Origin: Pyrenula massariospora
Lineage: Eukaryota; Ascomycota; Eurotiomycetes; Pyrenulales; Pyrenulaceae
Length of the DNA: 64,000 nt
Reading direction: 5' to 3'
Assembly: GCA_021030905.1 (NCBI GenBank)
Contig: JAGFMI010000016.1
Span: forward strand, 620,001 to 684,000
Both the position numbers and the translations under genes were made by a program. Below are positions 35,348-46,651 of the stretch, one piece after another. Under the pieces are notes generated by a model. That model had not been told where the DNA came from, did no database searches, and saw nothing but the letters and a program-made list of their open reading frames with translations. Each line of letters begins with the position of its first letter. The first letter of the stretch is position 1.

Positions 35348-38300
35348 ATGGCTGCGAATGGAGCTCCTCCTCGAGAACGGAAACCCTCAATGGGGGCGCC
35401 CATTTCCGACCTTCAAGGCCCTGTTGGCCCTGGTTTCAGTCGACCAAAGCACAAGAGAGCTTATACAGGTCTGGGAGCAGGCGATATCAAGAGCGTAGAG
35501 TCTAGTATCCCAGAACCGCAGCGGGAAGCGTGAGTAGCGAGCTATCAATTGGGACCAGCTAGTCGCTGACATTTGCCCCAGCTGGCGGAAACATGTACGC
35601 TAACTTAAAGTCTTCTTGAGAGGCTAGAGAGAAATGCTCACAGGTGAACTCTAGTCAGCCAAGGGTTTCTCGACCAAGGATGAGTTTGAAGTACTTATGG
35701 ATCCCAGCTTACGACGGCCAGTATTGGCTAACATCTTCACCAGAAAGATTGCGTCCAACACATCGAGACCACGCTCGCCCGTTCTTTGTTCAATTGTGAT
35801 GAGCTGTGAGACTGTTGGCATTTAGGAGAGACGATCAGGGGCTGACTGCTTCAGTGCTGCTTACTCGGGAACAGCCCTTGCCTTCCGAGACCGCCTGGTC
35901 ATTGATTGGAACAAGACACAGCAGCGTCAGACCTCGGCTGACCAAAAGAGAATCTACTGTGAGTTTCGTGCGATCCGAAGCAGGCACTTCCACTAACAGG
36001 AAAGATCTTTCCTTGGAATTCCTAATGGGTCGAGCTCTAGACAATGCTATGCTCAATGTAGGACTGAAAGGCACAGCGAAAGGTTTGTGAGTCTGCTGTT
36101 TGCTATCATTATCTGACACACGAGCAGAGGGCCTTGCCGATCTCGGGTTCCGCATTGAGGACGTAATCCAACAAGAGCACGACGCTGGCCTGGGCAACGG
36201 CGGTCTTGGACGGCTAGCAGCTTGCTTCCTCGACAGCATGGCTTCTCTAAACTACCCTGCCTGGGGTTACGGACTTCGTTATAGATATGGGATCTTCAAG
36301 CAGGAGATCGAGAATGGATACCAAGTTGAGATTCCAGATTACTGGTTGGATTTCAATCCCTGGGAATTCCCAAGACATGATGTCACAGTCGACATCCAGT
36401 TCTACGGATGGGTTCGGAGGTACACAAACGATGATGGTAAGCAGGTGTCATCTTGGGAGGGTGGTGAAATCGTCAAAGCCGTTGCCTATGACGTGCCAAT
36501 TCCTGGATACAAAACACCTACAACGAATAACCTTCGGTTGTGGTCAAGCAAGGCTGCAAGCGGCGAGTTCGATTTTTCAAAATTCAATGCTGGCGATTAT
36601 GACAGCGCTGTCGGGGATCAGCAACGGGCTGAAACTATCTCAGCCGTGCTCTATCCTAACGAGAACTTTGATAAGGGTAAAGAGCTTCGTTTGAAACAGC
36701 AGTACTTCTGGTGTGCAGCTTCTCTATCCGACATTGTCCGGAGATTCAAAAAGACAAAGAGACCTTGGTCTGAATTACCGGACCAGGTCGCGATCCAATT
36801 GAATGACACACATCCCACCTTAGCTATCGTTGAGCTGCAACGCATTCTAATCGATCTAGAGGGCATCGATTGGAATACGGCCTGGGATCTCGTTCAAAGG
36901 GTGTTTGGGTACACTAATCACACGGTATTGCCCGAGGCTCTGGAGAAATGGTCCGTTCCGCTCGTGCAAAATCTACTCCCCCGACACCTACAAATCATCT
37001 ATGACATTAATCTACAGTTTCTACAACATGTCGAGAAAACATTCCCTAAGGACCGTGACATGCTAGCTCGCGTTTCTATCATCGAAGAGTCACAGCCTAA
37101 GATGGTACGAATGGCGTATTTGGCTGTCATTGGATCCCACAAGGTGAATGGAGTAGCAGAACTCCACTCAGATCTCATCAAAACAACCATCTTCAAAGAC
37201 TTCGTCAAGATCTATGGTCCAGACAAATTCACGAATGTGACCAACGGTATCACCCCGCGAAGGTGGCTCAACCAAGCCAATCCTCGCCTGTCAGAGTTGA
37301 TTGCTTCAAAACTAGGTAACGAAGGCTATCTGAAAGATCTGACTCAGATCCATGAGATCGAGCGGTATGTTGATGACAAAGATTTTCGCAAAGAGTTCGC
37401 CGAGATCAAATATGCAAACAAAGTACGCCTAGCGAAACACATATCAGACACTACAGGCATCAGTGTTAACCCCAAGGCATTGTTTGACATACAAGTCAAA
37501 CGTATTCACGAATATAAACGCCAGCAACTGAACATCTTTGGTGTGATCAAGCGCTACTTGGACATCAAAGCCATGTCAGCCGACGAGAGAAAGAAGCTGG
37601 CGCCTCGAGTGTCAATATTCGGTGGAAAGGCAGCACCGGGATATTGGATGGCCAAAACAATCATCCACTTAATCAACAAGGTTGGCGAAGTAGTCAACAA
37701 AGACAAAGACGTTGGGGATCTTCTCAAGGTCATCTTCTTAGAAGACTACAACGTTAGCAAGGCCGAAATTATCACTCCAGCATCCGACATTAGCGAGCAC
37801 ATTTCTACCGCAGGGACAGAAGCCAGTGGTACTAGCAACATGAAGTTTGTACTTAACGGCGGCCTCATCATTGGCACTTGCGACGGTGCTAATATTGAGA
37901 TTTGCCGAGAAGTAGGGGAAGAGAATATGTTTCTTTTTGGAAATCTGGCCGAAGACGTCGATGAGCTCCGCCACAACCATTTCTACGGCAAATACGACAT
38001 TGACCCGGACCTGAAAAAAGTGTTCGATGCGATCAACAGTGGCAGCTTTGGGGACCAGGGCGCGTTTTCGGCGTTGGTCAATGCTATTGTTGAGCATGGC
38101 GACTACTACCTGGTCTCGGATGATTTCCACAGCTATCTGGAGACGCAGAAGCTGATTGATGATGCATATCGTGACCAAGAGGGGTGGGTCACCAAGTGCA
38201 TCACGAGTGTGGCGAGGATGGGGTATTTCTCCTCCGATCGGTGCATGTGAGTGTTTTGTGACTTCCATATTGCATGGGGAGCCGCCAATTAATGTATCTT

Positions 38301-38414
38301 GACAGTGTTGACTACGCTGAGGAGATCTGGAGCATCGACGTAAGTGAACTCACACCGGAGAACGGAAGACGTGCGTTTCTAATACTCTGATGCTAGCCTC
38401 TCAAGGTGGAGTAG
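35348..38414 (+). CDS. GPH1: Glycogen phosphorylase
   Basis: Nine exons: 35348-35529, 35582-35594, 35655-35690, 35744-35805, 35855-35958, 36005-36082, 36128-38246, 38306-38339 and 38397-38414, giving 881 residues, the usual fungal length. Two exons are very small (13 and 36 nt) yet every junction restores the family sequence, for example W-R-K-H/S-A-K-G-F, Y-Y-L-S-L-E-F-L-M-G-R and K-E-G-L-A-D-L-G. Other landmarks are G-N-G-G-L-G-R-L-A-A-C, L-N-D-T-H-P-T-L-A-I, the F-N-G-I-T-P-R-R-W-like V-T-N-G-I-T-P-R-R-W-L, and the pyridoxal-phosphate lysine in E-A-S-G-T-S-N-M-K. It releases glucose 1-phosphate from glycogen in the cytosol. The N-terminal K-R-A-Y-T-G segment is where the regulatory phosphosite lies in relatives. 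Confidence 0.97.
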
Positions 38415-39099
38415 ACAGAAGACCCAACAAAGTTTTGCGTGACGGATGTGCAGAAACAGGATAGGCGAAAAGAAACTTCTGGAAGTGAGTATGCATTGTT
38501 CTAAGTGAGTTACGAATCAGTTGGACGAAGCTGAAAAGAGGGAGAAATCAGGAGGAAATGCAGTCATGGACTAGACAGAACAAGCTGATGCTTGTAGGGA
38601 CATAGAAGCAGGATACAGGCATAAGAGCAATGAATAGATTCAATGGTTTGCAGCAATGGGTAAAGGTTTTTTGGTTAAAAATACTAGCCTACAAATATGC
38701 ATGCTCTATAACGGTTCCGTAGTGACCATATCCTATTCTGTGCAAACCAAGCTGACTACAACTATAGACAGTCGGCATTCTGTCGGTATCTGCAATGAAG
38801 TTGAGCATGCTGATGTGTGAAATCAGATAATGCCCTAATTCTTGTTCCCTTTTGCTTTCTATCATAATTCTACCCCAGATTCGCGTTCATGCTCTCCTTC
38901 TTTGACCTTCTCAGTGCAGTGCAGCTAGATCTGAAGGCTAAGTCATGGCCTGCAACGCGTAGGAGGCGCTGAGTCCTTGACAATCCTGGCAAGGGAGAGG
39001 TCTCCATTTCTTTGAACAGCAAGTATTTCGAGCAACTTCAATGCTACGTTCTAGGATAGTTGAATTGTGAGAGTTTCATGCACAGTCGGTCACGTCACG
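38415..39099. other. Convergent intergenic region
   Basis: Between the 3' ends of glycogen phosphorylase and Fta4. It contains a short CACGT repeat run at 39091-39107 abutting the Fta4 stop. No supported gene. Confidence 0.5.
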
Positions 39100-39961
39100 T
39101 CACGTCAATTCTAGCACCCTCGCCAATCTCTTCCTATTCTCTTCGTCGACATTTCCTTCTAAATCTCCGTTAGTGTCGACAACCATATTCTCATCATCTT
39201 CTCCAATAAGCTGTACTTTCCCACCCTGTGCGATCCTGCCTCCAACTCTTGCGGCTAAAACCCTTAGCCTTTCGAGTTCTCTCGCTAGCTCTCCTTCTTT
39301 CGATGCTAGGTTGGGCTGAATGTTCTCTTGAGGGTTTTTCAATGGCTTGACTAGCATTTGAAGATGTTGATAGTAGGCGAGTTGGCGCTGTTGTTGGTCT
39401 CGCATACGAGTAAGGGTGAGAAGACGGGCTCGAAGTTCAGCGTAAGTGGCCTCAGAGGAGGAGAGTTCATCACCAATTTTGGCTGATAGGTCGGAGAGGG
39501 TGTCAGGAAGAGCGGTGACGGCTCTGCAGAAGAGGTGAGTTGTGTAAAAGGGCAGACATTGGTAACGGACTCTGATGACGTCAGATCCTTCCCTTTCTCT
39601 AGTATGAGCTCTGCCTTTTCGCCAGGTCCGGGACGAGCGCTGATGTCGTTCCAATACAGCGCGTCGATTTGGCCAGCGACGTGGCGGACTGTTTCTGGGG
39701 TATAGACTCGGCGGCTGTGGGTTGTGATGGCTATATTGACTATTTGCTTGTAAGGAATGCGTGAGGACTTTCTAGGTGATATCAGGGTGGTTTGGTACCT
39801 TTGTCCATGACCTCATCCACGGACTTTTGACTGGGTCCATCAGAGGAGGCTTGGATGGCTTCGCGGAGCTGAAGGGAGGGCTCGAGGACGGCGGAGAGGA
39901 GGCGGATTTGAGTGCGGAGAAAGGACGATTTGGAATCCATGACTGTGCGGTGATTGGACAT
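39100..39961 (-). CDS. fta4: Inner kinetochore protein Fta4 (Sim4/CCAN complex)
   Basis: Three exons (39961-39799, 39739-39571, 39523-39100) give 251 residues. The first exon has F-L-R-T-Q-I-R-L-L-S-A-V-L-E-P; the second has the diagnostic G-Q-I-D-A-L-Y-W-N; the third is a long coiled coil (L-S-D-L-S-A-K-I-G-D-E-L...L-R-V-L-A-A-R-V) with an acidic tail. This matches the fungal Fta4 family, counterpart of Nkp1/CENP-U-associated subunits of the constitutive centromere complex. The second junction (S-S-E-A-V-T-A-L) uses a GTCCGT donor, which is weak. An alternative start is the second Met at 39940. Its head-to-head neighbour is a HAD hydrolase gene. Confidence 0.85.
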
Positions 39962-40494
39962 TGTGAAGACTTCGACCAAGGAAACTTATGCTGACTTTGG
40001 AATGCAAGATTGCATTTTCGAAGGAAGAACGAAAGGCGCGTGAGCACGCGAGGGATGATGATGATAGGGACGGCGCGGGGAAGCAACGAGGGCGCGTCGG
40101 CACGTGTGCGGGGTTGACGCCTTCCGGCTCTTCCTCCAACCACCTCGGCTTGTGGGAGAATGACTGCTGTCAATTGAGCGTTTTCATGATTTACCTTCCT
40201 ACCTACCTACCTAGCTGCAGTAGCGGTTCATGAATAAGCGAATTCTCTGCGCCATGGTCAGAGTCCCGATGCGACATGTAAAATCACTACCAGCTTACTT
40301 CTCTGCCTCAAATGCCTTGTCTTAGAGAGTCTGCCTCCAAAAGTCCCGCTCAATAGGCTGACAACAACTCGGATCGGGAGTTGTTCCCATCTTCTGATTA
40401 CACTCGTGGTACATTCAGAGCCATGATACTGAACTGACTCTTCACTGCTGGTCTCCGCTAGCTCAAGATCCATCGCTCTTAACCTTGACGCGAC
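39962..40494. promoter_or_regulatory. Divergent promoter of fta4 and HAD gene
   Basis: 533 bp between diverging starts. It holds a short TACC tandem run near 40197-40212 leading into CCTAGCTGCAG. No gene is supported. Confidence 0.45.
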
Positions 40495-41313
40495 ATGCCT
40501 GCAAGCGCACCAAAAGTCCTCCTGTTCGACGTCGGAGGCGTTTGCGTTGTCTCCCCTTTTCAAGCGATCCTAGATTACGAGATCGCGAAGGGCATACCAC
40601 CAGGGTACATCAATTTCAGCATCTCGCGCACTGCTCCAAGTGGCAGCTGGCATCAAGTTGAACGAGGGGAGATACCGTTGGATAAAGCCTTCTTCGAAGC
40701 TTTCAAGCGGGACCTTACCCAACTAAACATATGGGAGGAGTACAATGTCAAGGCTTCTGCTAAGGCTAATTCTGCCCGCTCCGCAAATGACACCTGCAGA
40801 CTTTCCATTCCTCCACTACCAGATATTGACGCTGAATGGTTGTTCTGGGAGATGATGACAAAGAGCAGGGCACCAGACCCTTGGATGTATCCAGCGTTGA
40901 AGAAGCTTAAAGAAAGCCGCAAGTTTATTGTAGCAGCCTTGTCAAACACCGTCATTTTCCCTGCAGATCATCCTTTCAGCCGGGTTGAGGAGAATGACGT
41001 TAGGAACATGTTCGACCTGTTTATCAGCAGTGCTCATGTCGGGATGCGTAAGCCGGATCCAAAGATCTATGAGTACGCAATTGATAAATTGAAGGACCTG
41101 GCTCGTCGGAGAGGCATGACGGAGGAGCTCAAACCGAGTGAGATCATTTTCCTGGACGACATAGGGGAGAATCTGAAATGGGCCCAGAGAGCCGGAATGA
41201 AAACGATACGAGTCGCTCTGGGCAAGACAGATGATGCTGTACAGGAACTAGAAAAGGCCATCAACTTTCCTCTCTCTGACAATCCAGCAACTGATCCCAA
41301 GGCAAGATTATAA
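40495..41313 (+). CDS. HAD-superfamily hydrolase (subfamily IA)
   Basis: A single exon of 272 residues. Motif I is L-L-F-D-V-G-G-V with the nucleophile Asp near residue 12; the second acidic position is Gly, so the general acid/base of classic phosphatases is not there. Motif II is seen as A-A-L-S-N-T, motif III as G-M-R-K-P-D-P-K-I-Y, and motif IV as I-I-F-L-D-D-I-G-E-N. The cap domain sits between motifs I and II with D-P-W-M-Y-P-A-L-K-K-L. The overall order resembles the N-terminal HAD domain of ACAD10 and epoxide-hydrolase relatives. Substrate cannot be told. Confidence 0.9.
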   Translation: MPASAPKVLLFDVGGVCVVSPFQAILDYEIAKGIPPGYINFSISRTAPSGSWHQVERGEIPLDKAFFEAFKRDLTQLNIWEEYNVKASAKANSARSANDTCRLSIPPLPDIDAEWLFWEMMTKSRAPDPWMYPALKKLKESRKFIVAALSNTVIFPADHPFSRVEENDVRNMFDLFISSAHVGMRKPDPKIYEYAIDKLKDLARRRGMTEELKPSEIIFLDDIGENLKWAQRAGMKTIRVALGKTDDAVQELEKAINFPLSDNPATDPKARL

Positions 41314-41606
41314 GATGTCCCTAGCATAATGGCTGAACAGCGGGTGCAGGTAGTTGACGTCCCAAAGACCGAAGTAGGTAGACTTGAACTAGGTAGACAC
41401 GTGCTAGTGCCTGCAGAAGGAACGACCTACTTTACGTGATACGAACTTCATGGAAATGAGATGCTCATAGCAAATTTGAATGTTCACGCAGTCGGCTCAT
41501 CATTTCTACCTAAGTAAAGTTGTCACATCCAGAGTCCTACTAGCCCACCTCAAGGCGTCGCTAATCTTGTCGAGTGCCACGCCACTAGCCGGATACGGCG
41601 CTGACT

Positions 41607-42619
41607 ATGGCTGACGAAAATACCGAGTCGCAAGACCCGCAACTGGCCAACAGACGCCTGACACTCGACGAGCTTCGACACCTGCAGGAAATTATGACTG
41701 CAAACTCCAATAATGTCAACAGCATTCCAGGATTTCTTGACACGTCCAGCGGGAACAATGTCAGTTCAAGTCCTCGATCGTCTCCATCCCCCACAGCTCA
41801 GCACGCTGCGAACCAAGTGAATGGCAATGGCATCCACTCTTATGCGGCCACGCCGCTCCCAGCAGGTCATGAATCGGACCTTCAATATCTTTATCAAGGA
41901 TTCCTTGCTCTGAGCGAGCAGCTCAAACAGAACCGAGAGCTTACAAATGGCATTGTCAGAAGCGCGGAGGAGGTCATGGTGAACAACCTTTCGAAATGCT
42001 ACCTTTACAACGCGACTAACCACCTGATAGCGCCGCTCGCATACGAATGGTGCTGACCCGACGCTTGAAGATGTGAACGCAGAGTTGACCGGTATTCGTG
42101 CTAATCCTGCCGAGAATGATCGTTGAGCTGACATTTTCCTTTACAGTTGGTCGCGTTCGCGAGCTCGAGCACGAGCTAGCCAAAGAGCGGCAGAGAAATG
42201 CAATTTTCAAGAGCGAACAAGCCGAAAATACCAAGCTCATCGGTGACTACGAAGAAGCGGTGGGGAAAATGGTTGAACAGATCCGGAACTATTGCACCGA
42301 TGACAAACTACGCTATCTATCTCAAGCGCGCCATTTTAATGATTTGCTACAGAAGGAAAAGGACGAACACCTCCAGAGTCGGCTTGAGCGGGATGAGTGG
42401 CACGCGAAAACGCTCAGAGTCTGCAGCATGATCCGGCATGCTTACAGATTACGGGTAGACGAAGAATACGATCACTTCAAAGTTATCTCCGGACTACAGT
42501 GCGAGGTGCGTGCCCTGCGCAACGCTCTTGGCTTGGACAAGGAGAAACCCGAGGAAGAAACCGGATTTGAGTATCTGAAAGATGTTCCACTCAATCTCGA
42601 AGGCGTTGAAGAAACATGA
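41607..42619 (+). CDS. Conserved coiled-coil protein of unknown function
   Basis: Exons 41607-41978, 42031-42091 and 42147-42619 give 301 residues. Both introns have clear ends (GTGAAC..GATAG and GTATTC..TTACAG). The N-terminal part is polar with R-R-L-T-L-D-E-L-R-H-L-Q-E-I-M and a Ser/Pro patch; from about residue 85 (D-L-Q-Y-L-Y-Q-G-F-L-A-L-S-E-Q-L) to 270 it is helical and coiled-coil-like, rich in Glu/Lys/Gln with R-V-R-E-L-E-H-E-L-A-K-E-R and conserved aromatic spots, then an acidic end. No membrane segment or signal peptide is present. I do not recognise the family by name; spindle, septum or peroxisome scaffold roles are only possibilities. Confidence 0.78.
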
Positions 42620-43822
42620 GAGGGTCTGAGCCTTGTCGATCCTCAAAGGCTCCGAATGCACCGGCAAGACGGAAAACTTCCGTAAGAAGAACGGCGAAAG
42701 GGTTGTGTCTCTTTGCATAACACCATGATACCATATTCTTTCAGGGGGAGACTTTACTGTTTGCCCACTCGCGCGCTTTTCTGACTGACGAGACCAGCAT
42801 TGTGGATACGAGCTTTTCCTAGCTGAGAGGCACTGGTTCTGTGTCATGATCCAGCCGTTACCGGTGCAGCGTGCAGCTTGTGGTTCTCAAGATTGGCAGA
42901 AACCCAAGCCTCAGAGGACTAAGAATCTCCTTTGGGCAAAACGAGAATAGACTTTCAGAGTCTTGAAAGAATAAACGCCCAGATCAAAAGTTGTGTTGTT
43001 TGACAAACCTCTCACACACTTCGGGTTTGGGGATGGGTTTGGGGATTAGTCACTTTCAGCCCAACTAGGCCATGCCAAGCCTTCCGCCGCACTAGGCGAG
43101 GAACTCCCTTGCAGCAACAAAGCGACACCATCTCTACCCCGTATGTTTCGAATGATTCAACCTCGGTGAGATCTGGAACATCATCGCCGCTATGATCCCC
43201 AGACCACACACAGCCTCCTGTGGAAGCTTGGTCGGTCAGGTCTTTCAATTATTGCGATGAGCTGGAGAAGCTTGCTCGAAGCAATTACAAAATCTACCTC
43301 GGGGCGATGATTGAGAACAATGTGGAGACTTTTATGAGGAAAAGTTTTACTACAGTGCAATAATTCTGCATGTTCATCGGAAACGTCCGTGCGGCGTTTT
43401 TCTAGAAGGCCTGTTTGCAAAACGATGGCCTTCCAGTAGCGCCCTGGTCTTGGAACTTCAAACACAGAACAAAACACTCGATCGTGTTTTGAAGCTATCA
43501 TTCCAAATCCGAACGACGAATGCTCCAATGGTTTTCCTTCATCTTCCCTGTGACTTCGGATCACTCGCTCAAGACACCCGCCGAAGCTGTTGATTCTGCT
43601 TTTGCACCATGGGCTGTGCGCCTCGGTCTACGGCAGTCATCCCAGCCCAAAACCTGTATCAGCACTATTTGGCAGAGATCCGATGGTTTCAATACGCTCT
43701 TCAGCGCTTCATGCTTAGTGTTTGTGAGACCAGCTCATGCCCGGGGGTTTTTGAACCGAGAAGAACAAGCATGCTAAGCTTTAGCCACAGGAAGTCCAAG
43801 ACTGGTCACAATGAGCAAGTTC
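42620..43822. other. Intergenic region
   Basis: About 1.2 kb. A 124-codon minus-strand frame (43564-43190) has some protein-like stretches but no recognisable domain and no neighbouring exons. I do not call a gene. Confidence 0.45.
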
Positions 43823-43829
43823 TATAAAG
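43823..43829 (+). promoter_or_regulatory. Probable TATA box (TATAAAG) of GEgh16 gene
   Basis: TATAAAG stands 182 bp upstream of the ATG at 44011, with a long pyrimidine-rich leader between, a layout typical of strongly expressed secreted-protein genes in ascomycetes. Confidence 0.55.
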
Positions 43830-44010
43830 TTGCTGAACTCCCACCCCATCCCCGTTCTTCGTTCATCAAGCAATCCCGTCTTCACAGCAAAGCAAGCCAA
43901 GCATTCCTTCCCTCCATCTTGCGCCGGTCGCATTTTCAGCTCTTTCAGCCATCCATAAATCCCCGATTCATTCTTTCCACTTCAGGAAGAACTTCTCTCA
44001 ATCTGTCAAA

Positions 44011-45025
44011 ATGCGTTACTCGGTTGCAGTTGCCATCGCGGCTTTCCTCTCCCAGACCTCGGCACACGGTGTCGTCACTCAGATCCAGGGCGCCAATGGG
44101 GTGAACATGCCTGGTCTCTCAGGTATGTGGTGTTCTGTAGTACGGTTGACAACGTATTGACAATTTCAGTTGCCGATGGCACTCCCCGTGATTGTGCCTC
44201 CCCAGGATGCGGGTCTGAAGCCGACACATCTATCATCCGAACCCGGGAGATGGGCACCAACAAGGCTTCCGCTCTTGGCCGCACAAACGGCGGGGGCCCG
44301 GTCGATGCCAACGCTGCTGTTGCGAAATTTATGGGTACAAGCGGTTCCACAACTACTGGTGCAACGAAAGCCACCAACAAGCGTGCCCTTGGGGATCTCC
44401 TCGGTGGCCTCGGTGGTGGTGCTACTGGTGGTAAGGGTGCTACTGGAGGCGCTGGTGGAAGTGCTGCTTCCAGCCAAGGTACAAAGACGCCTAAGGGTAC
44501 CACTGAGCAAGGTGTATCCAAGGCCGCTGGTCAGGGTGCGACCTCAGGCATGCCAACATGCGCCGACGATGGCACAGTCACCATGACCTTCCACCAAGTG
44601 AGTTTAATTGTAATCATTTTTCTCGATCGACACTAACGATATGGTAGGTTAATCAAGATGGTGCCGGTCCTCTCACTGCTGCTGTTGACGGAACTTCTGG
44701 TGGTACAGACCCTGCGGCCTTCAAAGACGCGCAGGTCACACAGGACGTGCCAGGAATTGGCATTGGCGGTCTCTCTGCTGCTTCCACTGAGGACTTCCCT
44801 GTCAAGGTTCAGATGCCCCAGGGTATGACCTGTGACGCTCAAGTTGGTGGTGCCAACAACGTCTGCATTGTCCGTATGCAGAACTCTGCTGCTGCTGGCC
44901 CATTCGGTGGCAGCGCTGCCTTCACTCAGAGCTCGGCTGCGAAGAAGAGGGCTCTCGAGTACAGGCTCAAGACCCGTGGTCTCCACGTCGCCCGTGGACT
45001 CGTTGGCAAGGCTGATGTTGAATAG
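44011..45025 (+). CDS. Secreted GEgh16 / Egh16-family protein (GAS1/MAS-like)
   Basis: Exons 44011-44122, 44170-44597 and 44648-45025 give 305 residues. Residues 1-18 are a signal peptide (M-R-Y-S-V-A-V-A-I-A-A-F-L-S-Q-T-S-A) with likely cleavage before H-G-V-V-T. The family core follows: G-A-N-G-V-N-M-P-G-L-S-V-A-D-G-T-P-R-D-C, S-I-I-R-T-R-E-M-G, later M-T-F-H-Q-V-N-Q-D-G-A-G-P-L and N-N-V-C-I-V-R-M-Q-N. A Gly/Thr-rich insert (about 100-160) interrupts the core, as in relatives. These proteins were first seen in powdery mildew and Magnaporthe during appressorium formation. Dibasic K-R-A-L motifs stand before the insert and near the C-terminus and could be Kex2-type sites. A lectin or oxidase function is not proven. 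Confidence 0.9.
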
Positions 45026-45588
45026 ATGGATGGATAGGGGTTGGAAGAGTTCTGGTAGCTCTTCTTAGAGGTATTGGCTTGAGATTTGAGGGGGTTTCTT
45101 CTTGTTCCATTCTTTCTTCGAGAGAAGACGTTGCTTGCTCTTGATTTGGTGATAGCATAGCGGGTAGATGATACCACGACTTTCCTTATATCCCGCCTTC
45201 TTCTGATTCTGTGACCCTCTAACAGCGTAGTAAAGTTTAACACACTCCTGCCCCCCGAACTTGATAAAAGCAGGTGTCTATCTCGTGTTACGAATATACG
45301 TAAGGTGAAAAGGAATTTTTGCCGAGCGTATCCTGTCCACGACAGGTATGCGCATCACCCATAATCAATCATCTTTGACTGCGTAGGTGTGCTCCAGACA
45401 CTTGACGGGTCGCTGGCAATCTCGATGGGAACCGCGTGGGACGTCGCCCACCCAAGTCCGCGGGCAGCTTGAGCAGGGTACGATGCCAAGAGATCTCCGC
45501 CCACAAACCATTTCGATCATTTTCCTCGTCGTCAAATTTCTCAGTGACAACTGCAGCCATACCAATTCAGCCATTTGATAGCGACACA
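45026..45588. other. Intergenic region upstream of RPL5
   Basis: 3' flank of the GEgh16 gene and promoter of the ribosomal protein gene. No supported gene. Confidence 0.5.
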
Positions 45589-46651
45589 ATGGTACGTTCA
45601 TTCGAGCCAGTACATCCCGGAACTTGTTCGTTGAGGAGGAGTCTGTGCAAGAAGCTTCGGAGTCGGTCTGAAGCGCAAATTGCTGACTCGTGGATCTTGT
45701 AGGCCTTCACCAAGCTCGTGAAGAATAGCGCATACTATAGGTAAGTCTCTAGGAGAACATCTCTAATGCTCATTTCTCATCGCTTTCAGCCGATTTCAAA
45801 CCAAGTACAAGCGCCGTCGTCAAGGCAAGACTGACTACTACGCCCGCAAACGCCTCGTTACCCAAGCAAAGAACAAATACAACGCCCCAAAATACAGATT
45901 GGTCGTTCGCTTCACCAACCGTGATATTATCTGTCAACTCATCACTGCGGAGCTTTCCGGTGACAAGGTCTTCTGTGCTGCCTACTCACATGAACTGAAA
46001 CGATATGGGATTGAGAATGGCCTTACCAATTGGTCTGCGGCATACGCTACAGGTCTCCTACTCGCTCGCCGTGCCCTAAATAAGCTCGGGTTGGACGAAG
46101 ATTTCCAAGGTGTCGAGGAAGCTGACGGAGAATATGCTCTGACGGAAGCTGCCGAGACTGATGAGGGTTCACGCCGTCCATTCAAAGCTTTCCTTGACGT
46201 CGGCCTCAACCGCACTTCAACGGGCGCTCGCGTTTTTGGAGCTATGAAAGGAGCCTCGGATGGCGGCATCTTCATTCCTCACAACGAAAAGCGATTCCCC
46301 GGCTACGATCAAGAGAGCAAGGAACTAGACAGCGATGTCCTCAAGAAATACATCGTCGGTGGTCACGTCGCTGAATACATGGAGACGCTGGCTGACGACG
46401 ACGAAGAACGATACAAATCTCAATTCAGCAAGTACATTGAGGCTGAAGTAGAAGCTGATGGTCTGGAGGAACTGTACGCGGATGCTCACAAGGCGATTCG
46501 TGAGGACCCGTTCAAGAAGGATGAGGACGAAGGAGAGAAGAAGAGCAAAGAGGAGTGGAAGGCGGAGAGCAAGAAATACCGGCAGGGTAAACTGAGCAAA
46601 GAAGAGAAGAACGCTCGTATCAAGTCCAAGATCGAGGAGTTGGCCTCCTAA
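45589..46651 (+). CDS. RPL5: 60S ribosomal protein L5 (uL18)
   Basis: Three exons (45589-45591, 45703-45740, 45790-46651) give 300 residues. The first coding exon is only the ATG; the intron (GTACGT..TTGTAG) is followed by A-F-T-K-L-V-K-N-S-A-Y-Y-S/R-F-Q-T-K-Y-K-R-R-R, the invariant L5 N-terminus. Further landmarks are G-K-T-D-Y-Y-A-R-K-R-L, V-R-F-T-N-R-D-I-I-C-Q, N-W-S-A-A-Y-A-T-G-L-L-L-A-R-R, F-L-D-V-G-L-N-R-T-S-T-G-A-R-V-F-G-A-M-K-G-A-S-D-G-G, and a basic Lys/Arg-rich C-terminus. It binds 5S rRNA and is loaded with L11 into the central protuberance. Confidence 0.98.

Noticed and set aside
40197-40212. TACC tandem run considered as a telomere-like or CRISPR-like repeat
   Set aside because: Only a few 4-bp units, no spacers, and similar runs occur in other intergenic regions; a simple microsatellite.
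43190-43564. 124-codon minus-strand frame
   Set aside because: Some plausible stretches, but no domain, no exon partners and no conserved neighbour.
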